From a gamma proteobacterium L18 (GTDB taxonomy: Bacteria > Pseudomonadota > Gammaproteobacteria > Pseudomonadales > Pseudomonadaceae): a DNA stretch of 49,845 bases. Of the stretch, positions 21,340 to 30,289 are shown piece after piece (the first letter of the stretch is position 1; each line of letters begins with the position of its first letter). Under the pieces are notes generated by a model. The model was not told the origin of the DNA. It ran no database searches and saw only the letters and a program-made list of their open reading frames with translations. The stretch lies in assembly GCA_000497835.1 (NCBI GenBank), contig KI547170.1, positions 421,168 through 471,012 on the forward strand, given 5' to 3'. Both the position numbers and the translations under genes were made by a program.

Positions 21340-21397
21340 ATCGCGGCCAAGGCCGGCTCCTACGCCGATCGGTGTAGGAGCCGGCCTTTGCCGCGAT
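21340..21397. repeat. REP hairpin, family D
   Basis: Inverted arms ATCGCGGCCAAGGCCGGCTC and GAGCCGGCCTTTGCCGCGAT face each other across about 18 nt, between the convergent djlA and DUF3530 genes. A related, more degenerate copy is at 37278-37324. Confidence 0.8.
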
Positions 21398-21418
21398 GCA
21401 GGCACCGCCGATTTGCGA

Positions 21419-22399
21419 TCAATCCACCGGCTTGGGGCTCAACCACCCACGTACCCGGCGGAACAACTGCTCCTGCTCCGACGCCTTGTCGCCCGGCATC
21501 GCGTTGAGGGACACCTGTGTATACCCGGTGTCCTTGAGCCGCTTGCTGGCCTGCAGTCGCGCCTTTGCCGCATCCTGGGCGGCGCCCGTGTCGTTGTAGA
21601 AAATGTCCGCAGTCGGCACTTTCAGCGTCGGCGCCAGTTCCTGCAAGCTCTGGCTGGCATTGGTCGGCGTCATTGGCGCCACCATCACCAGGCGCTGTGC
21701 ATGGGGTTGTGGGCGTTCTTTCAGATAACGCGCGGCCCAATAGGCACCCGTGCCATGGCCAAGCAGCACCACCGTGCGGGACTTCTGCTGCTGGGCGAAG
21801 GTCACCGCAGCGTCAATACGGGCAAAGATGCGCTCGGCGTCCGCCTTGGCCAGTTCGTCCGCGCTTTGCGGCGGGGCCTTGTCCGGTTCGGTGGCGGTAG
21901 CCTGTTCCACCGATGGGTTGGCCGGCGGCGTGGCTTTGCTGTCGGCTTCCTTGGGCGCTGGCGGTTTCTCTTCAACCCGTGCCTGCGGAGCATCGGCGCT
22001 CAGGTCCGGCAGGCTGATGCTCAGGCTGTGCCAGTTGGCGTCGGGCAGCCGGTTGCGGATCGGGGCTATGGCATTAGGCCAGTCGGCGGTCTCGCCGGTG
22101 CCGGGGATGATCACCACCGCGCCCGCTGCATTACTGCTGTTGGCCGGTTTCCACAGGGCCAGGAAGCTGTCGCTGCCAGCCTGCAACTGCTGCTGCTCGT
22201 CCTGGGGCAATTGCCGTTCCAGCGCCAGGGCATCTTCCTGGCTGCGTTCGAGCAGCGGCTGGCGTTCCACTTTCGGCTGTTCGGCCGCTTTTTCGGTGGC
22301 AGGTTGTTTGGCTGCGTCATCGGCCATCGCCGGCAGCGCCATGGGCAACATCAGCGATAGGCAAAACGCCGGCAGCGTTGTGCGGTAGATTGAAGACAT
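21419..22399 (-). CDS. DUF3530 family protein, alpha/beta-hydrolase-like, exported
   Basis: This 326-aa protein has a signal peptide (LPAFCLSLMLPMALPAMA, cleavage near residue 27). An acidic, Gln- and Ala-rich segment follows, then an alpha/beta-hydrolase-like fold (VVIIPGTGETADWPNAI; VVLLGHGTGAYWAARYL). A Pro/Ala/Glu-rich linker of about 60 residues splits the domain. The position of the usual GxSxG nucleophile elbow reads GHGTG, so the serine is absent. The family is common in Pseudomonas and I know of no assigned function. The start at 22399 gives the signal peptide; the open frame extends upstream without one. It is divergent from the histidine kinase gene. Confidence 0.85.
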   Translation of the reverse strand: MSSIYRTTLPAFCLSLMLPMALPAMADDAAKQPATEKAAEQPKVERQPLLERSQEDALALERQLPQDEQQQLQAGSDSFLALWKPANSSNAAGAVVIIPGTGETADWPNAIAPIRNRLPDANWHSLSISLPDLSADAPQARVEEKPPAPKEADSKATPPANPSVEQATATEPDKAPPQSADELAKADAERIFARIDAAVTFAQQQKSRTVVLLGHGTGAYWAARYLKERPQPHAQRLVMVAPMTPTNASQSLQELAPTLKVPTADIFYNDTGAAQDAAKARLQASKRLKDTGYTQVSLNAMPGDKASEQEQLFRRVRGWLSPKPVD

Positions 22400-22493
22400 C
22401 GGATATTCCACGCCAGGGTAGTACTGGCAGCCTAATGGTATTTGTCCCGAACCGCCAAACGTATAGCGTCGTTCATGGGTGATGAGAGTTGCG

Positions 22494-24887
22494 ATGATTC
22501 GACTGTGCTGCCTGCTTATCGGCTGTTTGCTGTTTCCCTTGATCGCCTGGGCGGCGCCCGTGACGCTGACGCCCGAGCAGCAGGCCTGGCTCGACCAGCA
22601 TCGCGAGTTGCGTGTGGGCGTGGTGCTGCAGGCGCCATTTGCCCAGTACGACCGGCGGTTGCAGCAGTTGTCCGGGGTCAATGTGGAGGTGGTCAACTGG
22701 CTGGCCAAAAGCCTGCAACTGGAACTGCACTGGCGCAACTTCCCCGACCAGGCAGCCCTGGACCAGGCGCTGCGCAATGATGAGATCGACCTGGCGCCAG
22801 GCCTGGTGCAAACCCCGGCAGGGTTGCGCCTGTGGTTGTTCTCCGACCCATACATGCGCATCCCGCAGTTGGTGGTCGGTGAGCGCAACGGTGCAGTGGC
22901 GGTTGACCTGGAGAAAATCGACAGCAAGGACCGTGTCGCCGTGCGCATGCCCAGCGCGGTCGCCGATTACCTGCGCAGCACGTATGCCAACCTCAACCTG
23001 CAAGGTGTGCCCCTGGAGCGCCAGGCCCTGCAGTTGTTGTTGAGCCAGCAGGCGCGCTACGCGGTCATCGACGAGGCGCAACTGGGTAGGCTGTCGGGTG
23101 AAAGTGACTTTGCCGATCTGGTAGTGGTGGGTGACATTGGCCTGCCGCAACTGTTGCGTATCGCCTCGCGCCGCGATTGGCCGGTGCTGGCGCAGATCCT
23201 TGAAGCGGGCTTGCAGGCCGTCCCGCCCAAGGACCTTGAGCAATTGCACGGCCGCTGGCTGCAGCCGCGCTACCCACGGCTTAGCGAGTCGCCCGGGTTC
23301 TGGCAGAACCTGAGTCTGCTGTTCGCCGTGCTGGCGTTGTCGGCCATCGCCATCGTGTTTTGGCAGCGGCGCCAGCAGCACTGGCTGGAGGGCCGGTTGA
23401 TGGAGGCGCGGGACGACATCAGCCGTCGTCAGGCCGGCGAGGAGGCCTTGCGCCTGACCCAGTTCTCCATCGACCAGAGCACCGTGGGTATCCTGTGGGT
23501 GAACTGGGACAGCCACGTGCGCTATGCCAACCGCGCCGCTGAAGCCATGCTGGGCTACGGGCCGGGTGGGGTGCTGAACCGACCGTTGATTGATTTCGAG
23601 CCGGGTCTGCACATGGACCGCTGGCTGAACCTGTGGCGCCGCGCCAGGGCCAGCGATGGCGAGCCTTTGAGTTTTGAAAGCCAGTGCCTGCGCGCCGATG
23701 GCAGTTGGCTGCCGGCTGATGTGTCGCTCAGCTTCCTGCGTTTTCACGATGCCGAATACCTGGTGGTGTACCTCACCGATGTCACCGAGCGGCGCCGGGC
23801 AACCGCCGCCCTGCAGGAGAGCGAGGCGCGGCTGCAAGGTATCGCCGCCAACGTGCCCGGCCTGGTGTTTCGGCTGGAGCGCCTGCAGGCCGGCGGTATG
23901 CTGGAATTCGCCTATATCAGTGAAGGCAGCGAAAGCCTGGTGGGTTATTCGCCCGCCGCCTTGCGGCACCCGGACATGGGCCTGCGCAACCTTGTGCACC
24001 CCCAGGACCGCGCCAGCTACCACCGCACCCAGGACCAGGCGCTGGACACCGACAGCGATTGGTCATGGCAGGGCCGCATCCTGACCCGCGAGGGCCGGGA
24101 GCGCTGGGCCGAAATCAAGGCCATCTCCCGCGGGCTGGGCCAGGGGCGGGTGTGGGATGGCATTGTCTGGGACATCAGCGAGAGCAAGCAGGCCGAGTTG
24201 GCCCTGGCCCGCTCCCAGGACCAGTTGCGCGAACTGTCCGCGCACCTGGAAAGCGTGCGCGAGGAAGAAAAGGCACGCATCGCCCGCGAAGTTCACGACG
24301 AGCTGGGGCAGATGCTGACCGTGCTGAAACTGGAAACCTCCATGTGCGAACTGGCCTACGCCGGCCTCGACCAGGGCCTGCAGGACCGCCTCAACAGCAT
24401 GAAGCGCCTGATTGCCCAGTTGTTCCAGCTGGTGCGCGACGTGGCCACCGCGTTGCGCCCGCCGATCCTTGACGCCGGCATTGCTTCGGCCATCGAATGG
24501 CAGGCCCGCCGGTTCGAGGCGCGCACACAGATCCCCTGCCTGGTGCAGGTACCCGAAAACATCCCGGATCTGAGCGATGCCAAGGCCACTGGCCTGTTCC
24601 GTATCCTGCAGGAGGCATTGACCAACGTCATGCGCCACGCCCAGGCGCATACTGTCGACATCGCCTTGGAAGTCGACGAGGATTGGCTGGTGCTGAGCAT
24701 CGCTGACGATGGCCGTGGCTTCGTGGTGGGCGCAGGCCCTACCACCTCGTTCGGGCTGGTGGGCATGCGCGAGCGTGTGCTGATGCTGGGCGGGGTATTG
24801 CAGTTGCACAGCGAGCCGGGGCAGGGCACCACCCTGCGGGTTCGCATTCCAGTTCATGAGCGTTCAACGGCAGGGGTAGGGCAGTGA
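22494..24887 (+). CDS. Hybrid-sensor histidine kinase (periplasmic binding domain, two PAS domains, HisKA_3)
   Basis: This is a membrane histidine kinase of the NarL-partner class. From ATG 22494 (MIRLCCLLIGCLLFPLIAWA, signal peptide) it has 797 aa. A type-3 solute-binding-protein domain (about 25-260) is followed by one transmembrane helix (LFAVLALSAIAIVFW, about 270-290) and two PAS domains (about 315-430 and 445-560). HisKA_3 has the phospho-accepting H601 in REVHDELGQ, and HATPase_c has N and G boxes (LTNVMRHA, DDGRGF, GLVGMRERV). Upstream in-frame starts at 22479 and 22482 are possible; 22494 has GAGAG at 5 nt. It overlaps the regulator gene. Ligand unknown; a small periplasmic compound is likely. 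Confidence 0.92.
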   Translation: MIRLCCLLIGCLLFPLIAWAAPVTLTPEQQAWLDQHRELRVGVVLQAPFAQYDRRLQQLSGVNVEVVNWLAKSLQLELHWRNFPDQAALDQALRNDEIDLAPGLVQTPAGLRLWLFSDPYMRIPQLVVGERNGAVAVDLEKIDSKDRVAVRMPSAVADYLRSTYANLNLQGVPLERQALQLLLSQQARYAVIDEAQLGRLSGESDFADLVVVGDIGLPQLLRIASRRDWPVLAQILEAGLQAVPPKDLEQLHGRWLQPRYPRLSESPGFWQNLSLLFAVLALSAIAIVFWQRRQQHWLEGRLMEARDDISRRQAGEEALRLTQFSIDQSTVGILWVNWDSHVRYANRAAEAMLGYGPGGVLNRPLIDFEPGLHMDRWLNLWRRARASDGEPLSFESQCLRADGSWLPADVSLSFLRFHDAEYLVVYLTDVTERRRATAALQESEARLQGIAANVPGLVFRLERLQAGGMLEFAYISEGSESLVGYSPAALRHPDMGLRNLVHPQDRASYHRTQDQALDTDSDWSWQGRILTREGRERWAEIKAISRGLGQGRVWDGIVWDISESKQAELALARSQDQLRELSAHLESVREEEKARIAREVHDELGQMLTVLKLETSMCELAYAGLDQGLQDRLNSMKRLIAQLFQLVRDVATALRPPILDAGIASAIEWQARRFEARTQIPCLVQVPENIPDLSDAKATGLFRILQEALTNVMRHAQAHTVDIALEVDEDWLVLSIADDGRGFVVGAGPTTSFGLVGMRERVLMLGGVLQLHSEPGQGTTLRVRIPVHERSTAGVGQ

Positions 24888-25513
24888 TCCGGGTATTAGT
24901 GGCCGAAGACCACACCATCGTGCGTGAAGGCATCAAACAGCTGATCGGGCTGGCCAGGGACCTGGTCGTCGCCGGTGAAGCCAGCAATGGCGAGCAATTG
25001 CTGGAAACCTTGCGGCACACGCCGTGTGAGGTCGTATTGCTGGATATCTCCATGCCGGGGGTAAATGGCCTGGAGGCCATCCCGCGCATTCGCGCGCTGA
25101 CCAACCCGCCTGCCATCCTGGTGCTGTCGATGCACGACGAGGCGCAGATGGCGGCCAGGGCATTGAAAGTGGGGGCAGCGGGTTACGCCACCAAGGACAG
25201 TGACCCGGCGCTGCTGCTGACAGCCATTCGTCGGGTGGCCAATGGCGGGCGCTACATCGACCCGGACCTGGCCGACCGCATGGTGTTCGAAGTAGGGCTT
25301 ACCGATGCCAGGCCTCTGCATTCACAGCTGTCAGAGCGTGAGTTCTCGGTGTTCGAACGCCTGGCCCAGGGCGCCAACGTCAACGACATCGCCCAGCAAT
25401 TGGCGCTGAGCAGCAAGACCATCAGCACCCACAAGGCGCGGCTGATGCAGAAACTCAACGTCACCTCCCTGGCCGAGCTGGTGAAATACGCCATGGAGCA
25501 TAAGCTGGTCTGA
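24884..25513 (+). CDS. LuxR/NarL-family response regulator
   Basis: This 209-aa DNA-binding response regulator is the partner of the preceding kinase. The receiver domain (1-120) shows AEDH with acidic residues at 8-9, phospho-acceptor D54 (VLLDISMPG), the switch serine in VLSMHD and the lysine in YATKDSD. The C-terminal LuxR HTH (about 145-205) reads LSEREFSVFERLAQG, then NDIAQQLALSSKTISTHKAR. It starts with GTG at 24884, inside the stop of the kinase gene (GTGA), so the two are coupled. A candidate operator lies upstream of the next gene. Confidence 0.95.
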   Translation: MIRVLVAEDHTIVREGIKQLIGLARDLVVAGEASNGEQLLETLRHTPCEVVLLDISMPGVNGLEAIPRIRALTNPPAILVLSMHDEAQMAARALKVGAAGYATKDSDPALLLTAIRRVANGGRYIDPDLADRMVFEVGLTDARPLHSQLSEREFSVFERLAQGANVNDIAQQLALSSKTISTHKARLMQKLNVTSLAELVKYAMEHKLV

Positions 25514-25533
25514 TCCACCGGCCACATTATTGT

Positions 25534-25620
25534 GTGGGAGCGGGCTCTGCCCGCGAAAAGGTCATCGCGGTGAATCAGGTACTCCCCTGCGTTCCTTTCG
25601 CGGGCAGAGCCCGCTCCCAC
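25534..25620. repeat. REP pair, family A (87 bp), copy 2
   Basis: Arms GTGGGAGCGGGCTCTGCCCG and CGGGCAGAGCCCGCTCCCAC flank a variable centre, 20 bp after the response-regulator stop. It separates the two-component genes from the transporter operon. Confidence 0.88.
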
Positions 25621-25724
25621 AGCAGCAAGTGTTGCGTCTTGGTCCCTCTTTTATCCATTTGCGACAACAGACGCCCCCCGTTTCCAGCCCCTACCCAAAA
25701 AACATACCCATCCCCGCCACCCGT

Positions 25725-25740
25725 GTAGGGCAATCCCTAC
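25725..25740. promoter_or_regulatory. Candidate operator: perfect 16-bp inverted repeat upstream of the ABC transporter
   Basis: GTAGGG, CAAT, CCCTAC form a perfect inverted repeat with a 4-nt spacer, with a further CCCTACCC half-site-like sequence at about 25688-25695. It is 110 bp upstream of the ATPase start and next to the LuxR-type regulator gene, so binding by that regulator is a reasonable inference. I cannot test it here. Confidence 0.5.
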
Positions 25741-25786
25741 CCCAAGCCTTCCATCCGGCTGATGTCATTCTCTCCCAGCCCCCGAT

Positions 25787-25814
25787 TTGCGCGGCCTGCA
25801 GCCTTCACTAGGCT
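25787..25814 (+). promoter_or_regulatory. Candidate promoter of the ABC transporter operon
   Basis: TTGCGC (-35), 16-nt spacer and TAGGCT (-10, followed by TAAT) precede the ATG at 25850. Both boxes are imperfect, consistent with an activated promoter. Confidence 0.35.
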
Positions 25815-25849
25815 TAATGCACTGCAGTCATAAACATAGGGCGTGGGGT

Positions 25850-26959
25850 ATGAGCGAGGTGAATTCGAGCGATGTGCTGGTCAGCTTTCGTGGCGTGCAA
25901 AAGAGCTACGACGGTGAAGTGCTGATCGTCAAAGACCTCAACCTGGATATTCGCAAGGGCGAGTTCCTGACCTTGCTCGGGCCCTCCGGGTCGGGCAAGA
26001 CCACCAGCCTGATGATGCTGGCCGGCTTCGAAACACCCACCGCCGGCGAGATCCTGCTGGCCGGGCGCTCGATCAACAACGTGCCGCCACACAAGCGCGA
26101 CATCGGCATGGTGTTCCAGAACTACGCGCTGTTCCCGCACATGACCGTGGCCGAGAACCTGGCGTTCCCGCTGACGGTACGCGGCCTGAGCAAGACCGAC
26201 GTCAGTGAGCGCGTGAAGCGCGTGCTGGACATGGTGCAACTGGGCAAGTTCGCCCAGCGTTATCCCGCACAACTGTCCGGCGGTCAGCAACAGCGGGTGG
26301 CCCTGGCCCGGGCGCTGGTGTTCGAGCCGCAACTGGTGCTGATGGACGAACCGCTGGGCGCACTGGACAAGCAACTGCGTGAACACATGCAGATGGAAAT
26401 CAAGCACCTGCACCAGCGCCTAGGCGTGACCGTAGTGTATGTGACCCACGACCAGGGCGAGGCGCTGACCATGTCCGATCGCGTGGCGGTGTTCCACCAG
26501 GGCGAGATCCAGCAGATCGCCCCGCCGCGCACCCTGTACGAAGAGCCAAAAAACACCTTCGTGGCCAACTTCATCGGCGAGAACAACCGCCTCAGTGGTC
26601 GCCTGATCACCCAGGACGGCGAGCGCTGCATCGTCGGCCTCGAGCGTGGCGAGAAGGTGCAGGCGCTGGCCGTGAACGTGGGCGAGCCGGGTGACCCGGT
26701 CACCCTGTCCATTCGCCCGGAGCGGGTGTTCCTCAATGGCCACAGCGAGCAGTGCAGCAACCGATTCTCTGGCCGGGTTGCCGAGTTCATCTACCTGGGC
26801 GACCACGTACGCGTGCGCCTGGAGGTGTGCGGCAAGTCGGATTTCTTCGTGAAGCAGCCAATTGCCGATCTCGATCCGGCACTGGCCGTGGGCGATGTGG
26901 TACCGCTCGGCTGGCAGGTCGAGCACGCGCGTGCGCTGGACCCGTTGTTAGTCGACTAG
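25850..26959 (+). CDS. ABC transporter ATP-binding protein, spermidine/putrescine (PotA) family
   Basis: This is the cytoplasmic ATPase of an importer. From ATG 25850 (MSEVNSSDVLVSFRGVQKSY) it has 369 aa: Walker A GPSGSGKTTS, Q-loop FQNYALFPH, signature LSGGQQQRVALARAL, Walker B LVLMDEPLGALD, H-loop VTHDQ, and a C-terminal TOBE domain (about 280-365, LSIRPERVFLN). The open frame extends upstream, but those residues (many Cys/His) look non-coding. It is first of a four-gene operon. The family transports polyamines and related amines or amino-acid derivatives; the true substrate cannot be read from this sequence. Confidence 0.95.
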   Translation: MSEVNSSDVLVSFRGVQKSYDGEVLIVKDLNLDIRKGEFLTLLGPSGSGKTTSLMMLAGFETPTAGEILLAGRSINNVPPHKRDIGMVFQNYALFPHMTVAENLAFPLTVRGLSKTDVSERVKRVLDMVQLGKFAQRYPAQLSGGQQQRVALARALVFEPQLVLMDEPLGALDKQLREHMQMEIKHLHQRLGVTVVYVTHDQGEALTMSDRVAVFHQGEIQQIAPPRTLYEEPKNTFVANFIGENNRLSGRLITQDGERCIVGLERGEKVQALAVNVGEPGDPVTLSIRPERVFLNGHSEQCSNRFSGRVAEFIYLGDHVRVRLEVCGKSDFFVKQPIADLDPALAVGDVVPLGWQVEHARALDPLLVD

Positions 26960-27015
26960 AGGCGACCCCAATCGCCCAAAGCAACACCAACCCTGCACTG
27001 TGGAGAGAAGAACAC

Positions 27016-28047
27016 ATGCTCAAGCACTTGAAGTTCACCGCCCTGGCCCTGGGCCTGATGGGCGCAACCCAGGCCATGGCGGCGGACCTGACTGTGGTTT
27101 CCTTTGGTGGCGCCAACAAGGCGGCCCAGGAGAAGGCGTTTTACCAGCCGTGGGAAAAGTCCGGGCAAGGCAAGATCGTCGCCGGCGAATACAACGGCGA
27201 GATGGCCAAAGTCAAAGCCATGGTCGACACCAAGAGCGTGTCCTGGGACCTGGTAGAGGTGGAATCGCCGGAACTGGCCCGCGGCTGTGACGAGGGCATG
27301 TTCGAACAATTGGACCCGGCGCTGTTCGGCAAAGAGTCGGACTACGTCAAGGGCGCCATCCAGCCGTGCGGCGTGGGCTTCTTCGTATGGTCCACGGTGT
27401 TGGCGTACAACGCCGACAAGCTCAAGACCGCGCCTACCAGCTGGGCCGATTTCTGGGACGTGAAGAAATTTCCGGGCAAGCGCGGCCTGCGCAAGGGCGC
27501 CAAGTACACTCTGGAATTCGCCTTGATGGCCGACGGCGTTGCGCCCAAGGACGTCTACAAAGTGCTGGGCACCAAGGAAGGCCAGGACCGCGCCTTCAAG
27601 AAACTCGACGAACTCAAGCCAAGCATCCAATGGTGGGAAGCCGGCGCCCAGCCGCCACAGTACCTGGCCTCGGGTGACGTGGTCATGAGCTCGGCCTACA
27701 ACGGTCGCATCGCTGCCGTGCAGAAAGAGAGCAACCTGAAAGTGGTGTGGAACGGCGGGGTCTACGACTTCGACGCCTGGGCCATCCCGAAGGGCGCCAA
27801 GAACGCCGAAGAAGCCAAGAAGTTCATCGCCTACACGGTCAAACCCGAGCAGCAGAAGATCTACTCGGAAAACATCGCCTACGGCCCGGCCAACAGCCAG
27901 GCGGTGCCGCTGCTGGACAAGGCCATCCTCAAGGACATGCCGACCACGCCGGAAAACATCGCCAACCAAGTGCAGATCGACGTCGGCTTCTGGGCTGACA
28001 ACGGCGAGCAACTGGAACAACGCTTCAACGCCTGGGCTGCCAAGTAA
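27016..28047 (+). CDS. ABC transporter periplasmic substrate-binding protein (PotD/YdcS-like)
   Basis: The 343-aa binding protein has a clear signal peptide (LKFTALALGLMGATQAMAAD, cleavage near residue 23). The mature protein starts LTVVSFGGANKAAQEKAFY, typical of the PotD/YdcS (SBP_bac_8-like) group. A WSTVLAYNADK hinge region and the aromatic-rich SAYNGRIAAVQ and WNGGVYDFDAWAI segments are where this family binds amine substrates. GGAGAGAAG precedes the ATG. The gene lies 56 nt after the ATPase gene, with no terminator between. Confidence 0.94.
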   Translation: MLKHLKFTALALGLMGATQAMAADLTVVSFGGANKAAQEKAFYQPWEKSGQGKIVAGEYNGEMAKVKAMVDTKSVSWDLVEVESPELARGCDEGMFEQLDPALFGKESDYVKGAIQPCGVGFFVWSTVLAYNADKLKTAPTSWADFWDVKKFPGKRGLRKGAKYTLEFALMADGVAPKDVYKVLGTKEGQDRAFKKLDELKPSIQWWEAGAQPPQYLASGDVVMSSAYNGRIAAVQKESNLKVVWNGGVYDFDAWAIPKGAKNAEEAKKFIAYTVKPEQQKIYSENIAYGPANSQAVPLLDKAILKDMPTTPENIANQVQIDVGFWADNGEQLEQRFNAWAAK

Positions 28048-28113
28048 GCCCAAGCAGGCGGCGCGCTGCCTGGGGGTAGCGCGCCTTCCGTTCAAAGATT
28101 CGCGGAGTTGACC

Positions 28114-29361
28114 ATGGCCCTTGCAGTGCCCCTCAAAGAGGTCGCCAGCCCTAACCTGAAACAGCGCCTGGCCCGGGCCGAACGGCTTAACCGCCTGAAG
28201 GCGCAGGCATTGATTGCGCCGCTGGTGCTGTTCCTGCTGCTGGTGTTCCTGGTGCCTATCGCCGTGCTGCTGTACAAGAGCGTCGGCAACCCGGAAGTGG
28301 TCGAAGGCCTGCCGCGCACCGTTGTTGCCGTCAAGGCCTGGGACGGCAAGAGCCTACCCGATGAAGCGGCCTACAAGGCACTGAGCGATGACCTGGTGGA
28401 GGCGCGCAAGCAGCAGACCCTGGGTGATCTGTCCAAGCGCCTGAACATGGAACTGGCCGGCTACCGCAGCCTGCTGTCGAAAACCGCCCGGGCGCTGCCA
28501 TTCACGCCTGAGCCGGCTTCTTATAAGGAAGCGCTGCAAAACCTCGACGAACGCTGGGGCGACCCTGCCTACTGGCAGGCGATACGCCGCAACACCAGCA
28601 GTGTCACCCCCTTTTACCTGCTCGCGGCCGTTGATCACCGTATCGACGACCTCGGCGAAGTGGCCCCGGCCACCCCGGACCAGGCCATTTACCTGGATAT
28701 CTTTGCCCGCACCTTCTGGATGGGCCTGGTAATCACCGTCATCTGCCTGCTGCTGGCGTATCCACTGGCTTACCTGCTGGCCAACCTGCCGGCGCGGCAG
28801 AGCAACCTGCTGATGATCATGGTGTTGTTGCCGTTCTGGACCTCGATCCTGGTGCGGGTGGCGGCGTGGATTGTGCTGCTGCAATCGGGCGGTCTGATCA
28901 ATAGCGCGCTGATGGCCATGGGTATCATCGATAAACCGCTGGAGCTGGTGTTCAACCGCACCGGTGTGTACATCTCCATGGTGCATATCCTGCTGCCGTT
29001 CATGATCCTGCCCATCTACAGCGTGATGAAGGGTATTTCGCCCACCTACATGCGTGCGGCCATTTCCCTGGGCTGTCACCCGTTCGCCAGCTTCTGGCGC
29101 GTGTACTTCCCGCAAACCTATGCGGGCGTCGGCGCGGGCTGCCTGCTGGTGTTCATCCTGGCCATCGGCTACTACATCACCCCGGCGCTGCTGGGCAGCC
29201 CCAACGATCAGATGGTCAGCTACTTCGTGGCGTTCTACACCAACACCAGCATCAACTGGGGCATGGCCACCGCGCTGGGCGGCCTGCTGTTGCTGGCCAC
29301 CGTGCTGCTGTACCTGGTGTACAGCAAACTGGTTGGCGCCAGCCGCCTGCGCCTGAGCTGA
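28114..29361 (+). CDS. ABC transporter permease 1 (PotB family) with long periplasmic insert
   Basis: This inner-membrane permease has 415 aa from ATG 28114, with GGAG 6 nt upstream. A first transmembrane helix (LIAPLVLFLLLVFLVPIAVL, about 33-52) is followed by about 145 mostly polar residues before the second helix. The remaining helices and the EAA-like loop (about 315-335, RAAISLGCHPFASFWRVYFP) contact the ATPase. The insert makes it longer than PotB (about 285 aa); such inserts occur in a Pseudomonas/proteobacterial subgroup. Confidence 0.93.
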   Translation: MALAVPLKEVASPNLKQRLARAERLNRLKAQALIAPLVLFLLLVFLVPIAVLLYKSVGNPEVVEGLPRTVVAVKAWDGKSLPDEAAYKALSDDLVEARKQQTLGDLSKRLNMELAGYRSLLSKTARALPFTPEPASYKEALQNLDERWGDPAYWQAIRRNTSSVTPFYLLAAVDHRIDDLGEVAPATPDQAIYLDIFARTFWMGLVITVICLLLAYPLAYLLANLPARQSNLLMIMVLLPFWTSILVRVAAWIVLLQSGGLINSALMAMGIIDKPLELVFNRTGVYISMVHILLPFMILPIYSVMKGISPTYMRAAISLGCHPFASFWRVYFPQTYAGVGAGCLLVFILAIGYYITPALLGSPNDQMVSYFVAFYTNTSINWGMATALGGLLLLATVLLYLVYSKLVGASRLRLS

Positions 29362-29373
29362 GGAGAATAGGAA

Positions 29374-30198
29374 ATGCTGAGCCCTTACATGTCGCCCATC
29401 GAGCGGGTGTGGTTCTACAGCCTGCGCATTTTGTGCGGTCTGATCCTGCTGTTCCTGATATTGCCGGTGCTGGTCATCGTGCCGCTGTCGTTCAACGCCG
29501 GCAGCTTCCTGGTGTACCCGTTGCAGGGCTTCTCGCTGCACTGGTACCAGGACTTCTTTGCCTCGCCCGAGTGGATGCGTGCGCTCACCAACAGCATCAT
29601 CGTGGCCCCGGCCGCCACGGTGCTGGCCATGGTGTTCGGCACCCTGGCGGCCATCGGCCTGACCCGCGGCGACTTTCCCGGCAAGTCGCTGGTGATGGCG
29701 CTGGTGATCTCGCCCATGGTGGTGCCGGTGGTGATCATCGGCGTGGCCAGCTATTTGTTCTTCGCCCCCTTGGGCCTGGGCAACAGCTTCACCTCGCTGA
29801 TCGTGGTGCACGCGGTGTTGGGCGTGCCCTTCGTGATCATCACGGTGTCGGCTACCCTGCAGGGCTTCAACCACAACCTGGTGCGTGCCGCCGCCAGCCT
29901 GGGGGCTTCGCCGATCACCGCGTTCCGCCGGGTGACCTTGCCGTTGATCGCCCCTGGGGTGATCAGCGGGGCGCTGTTTGCCTTCGCCACCTCGTTCGAC
30001 GAGGTGGTGGTGACGCTGTTCCTGGCCGGCCCCGAGCAGGCAACCCTGCCCCGGCAGATGTTCAGCGGCATCCGCGAAAACCTCAGCCCCACCATCGCTG
30101 CGGCCGCCACCTTGCTGATCGCATTCTCTGTCGTGCTGCTGCTCACCTTGGAATGGCTGCGGGGCCGCAGCGAGAAACTGCGTACCGCCCAGGCCTGA
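29374..30198 (+). CDS. ABC transporter permease 2 (PotC family)
   Basis: The second membrane subunit of the importer has 274 aa and about six helices, the first at LILLFLILPVLVIVPLSF. Its EAA loop reads RAAASLGASPITAFRRVTLP, a good match to the family consensus. It starts 12 nt after permease 1, with AGGAGAA upstream, and ends the transporter operon. A GC-rich hairpin (30212-30241) follows. Confidence 0.95.
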   Translation: MLSPYMSPIERVWFYSLRILCGLILLFLILPVLVIVPLSFNAGSFLVYPLQGFSLHWYQDFFASPEWMRALTNSIIVAPAATVLAMVFGTLAAIGLTRGDFPGKSLVMALVISPMVVPVVIIGVASYLFFAPLGLGNSFTSLIVVHAVLGVPFVIITVSATLQGFNHNLVRAAASLGASPITAFRRVTLPLIAPGVISGALFAFATSFDEVVVTLFLAGPEQATLPRQMFSGIRENLSPTIAAAATLLIAFSVVLLLTLEWLRGRSEKLRTAQA

Positions 30199-30211
30199 TC
30201 CCGCACCATCA

Positions 30212-30241
30212 CCCCGGCCAATGATGCTTGGTTGGCCGGGG
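30212..30241 (+). terminator. GC-rich hairpin after the transporter operon
   Basis: Perfect 10-bp arms CCCCGGCCAA (30212-30221) and TTGGCCGGGG (30232-30241) with a 10-nt loop lie 13 nt after the permease stop. There is no T-run, so termination efficiency is uncertain; some readthrough into the dehydrogenase gene is possible. Confidence 0.5.
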
Positions 30242-30289
30242 ATGTTGGCTAGTCTGAATGCAGCCCATGTCCGGAAACAGGCCGCCTTC

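Noticed and set aside
24873..24883. GGGGTAGGGCA before the response-regulator start as a second operator
   Set aside because: It is a single half-site, lies in the coding end of the kinase gene and more simply serves as the Shine-Dalgarno of the GTG start at 24884.
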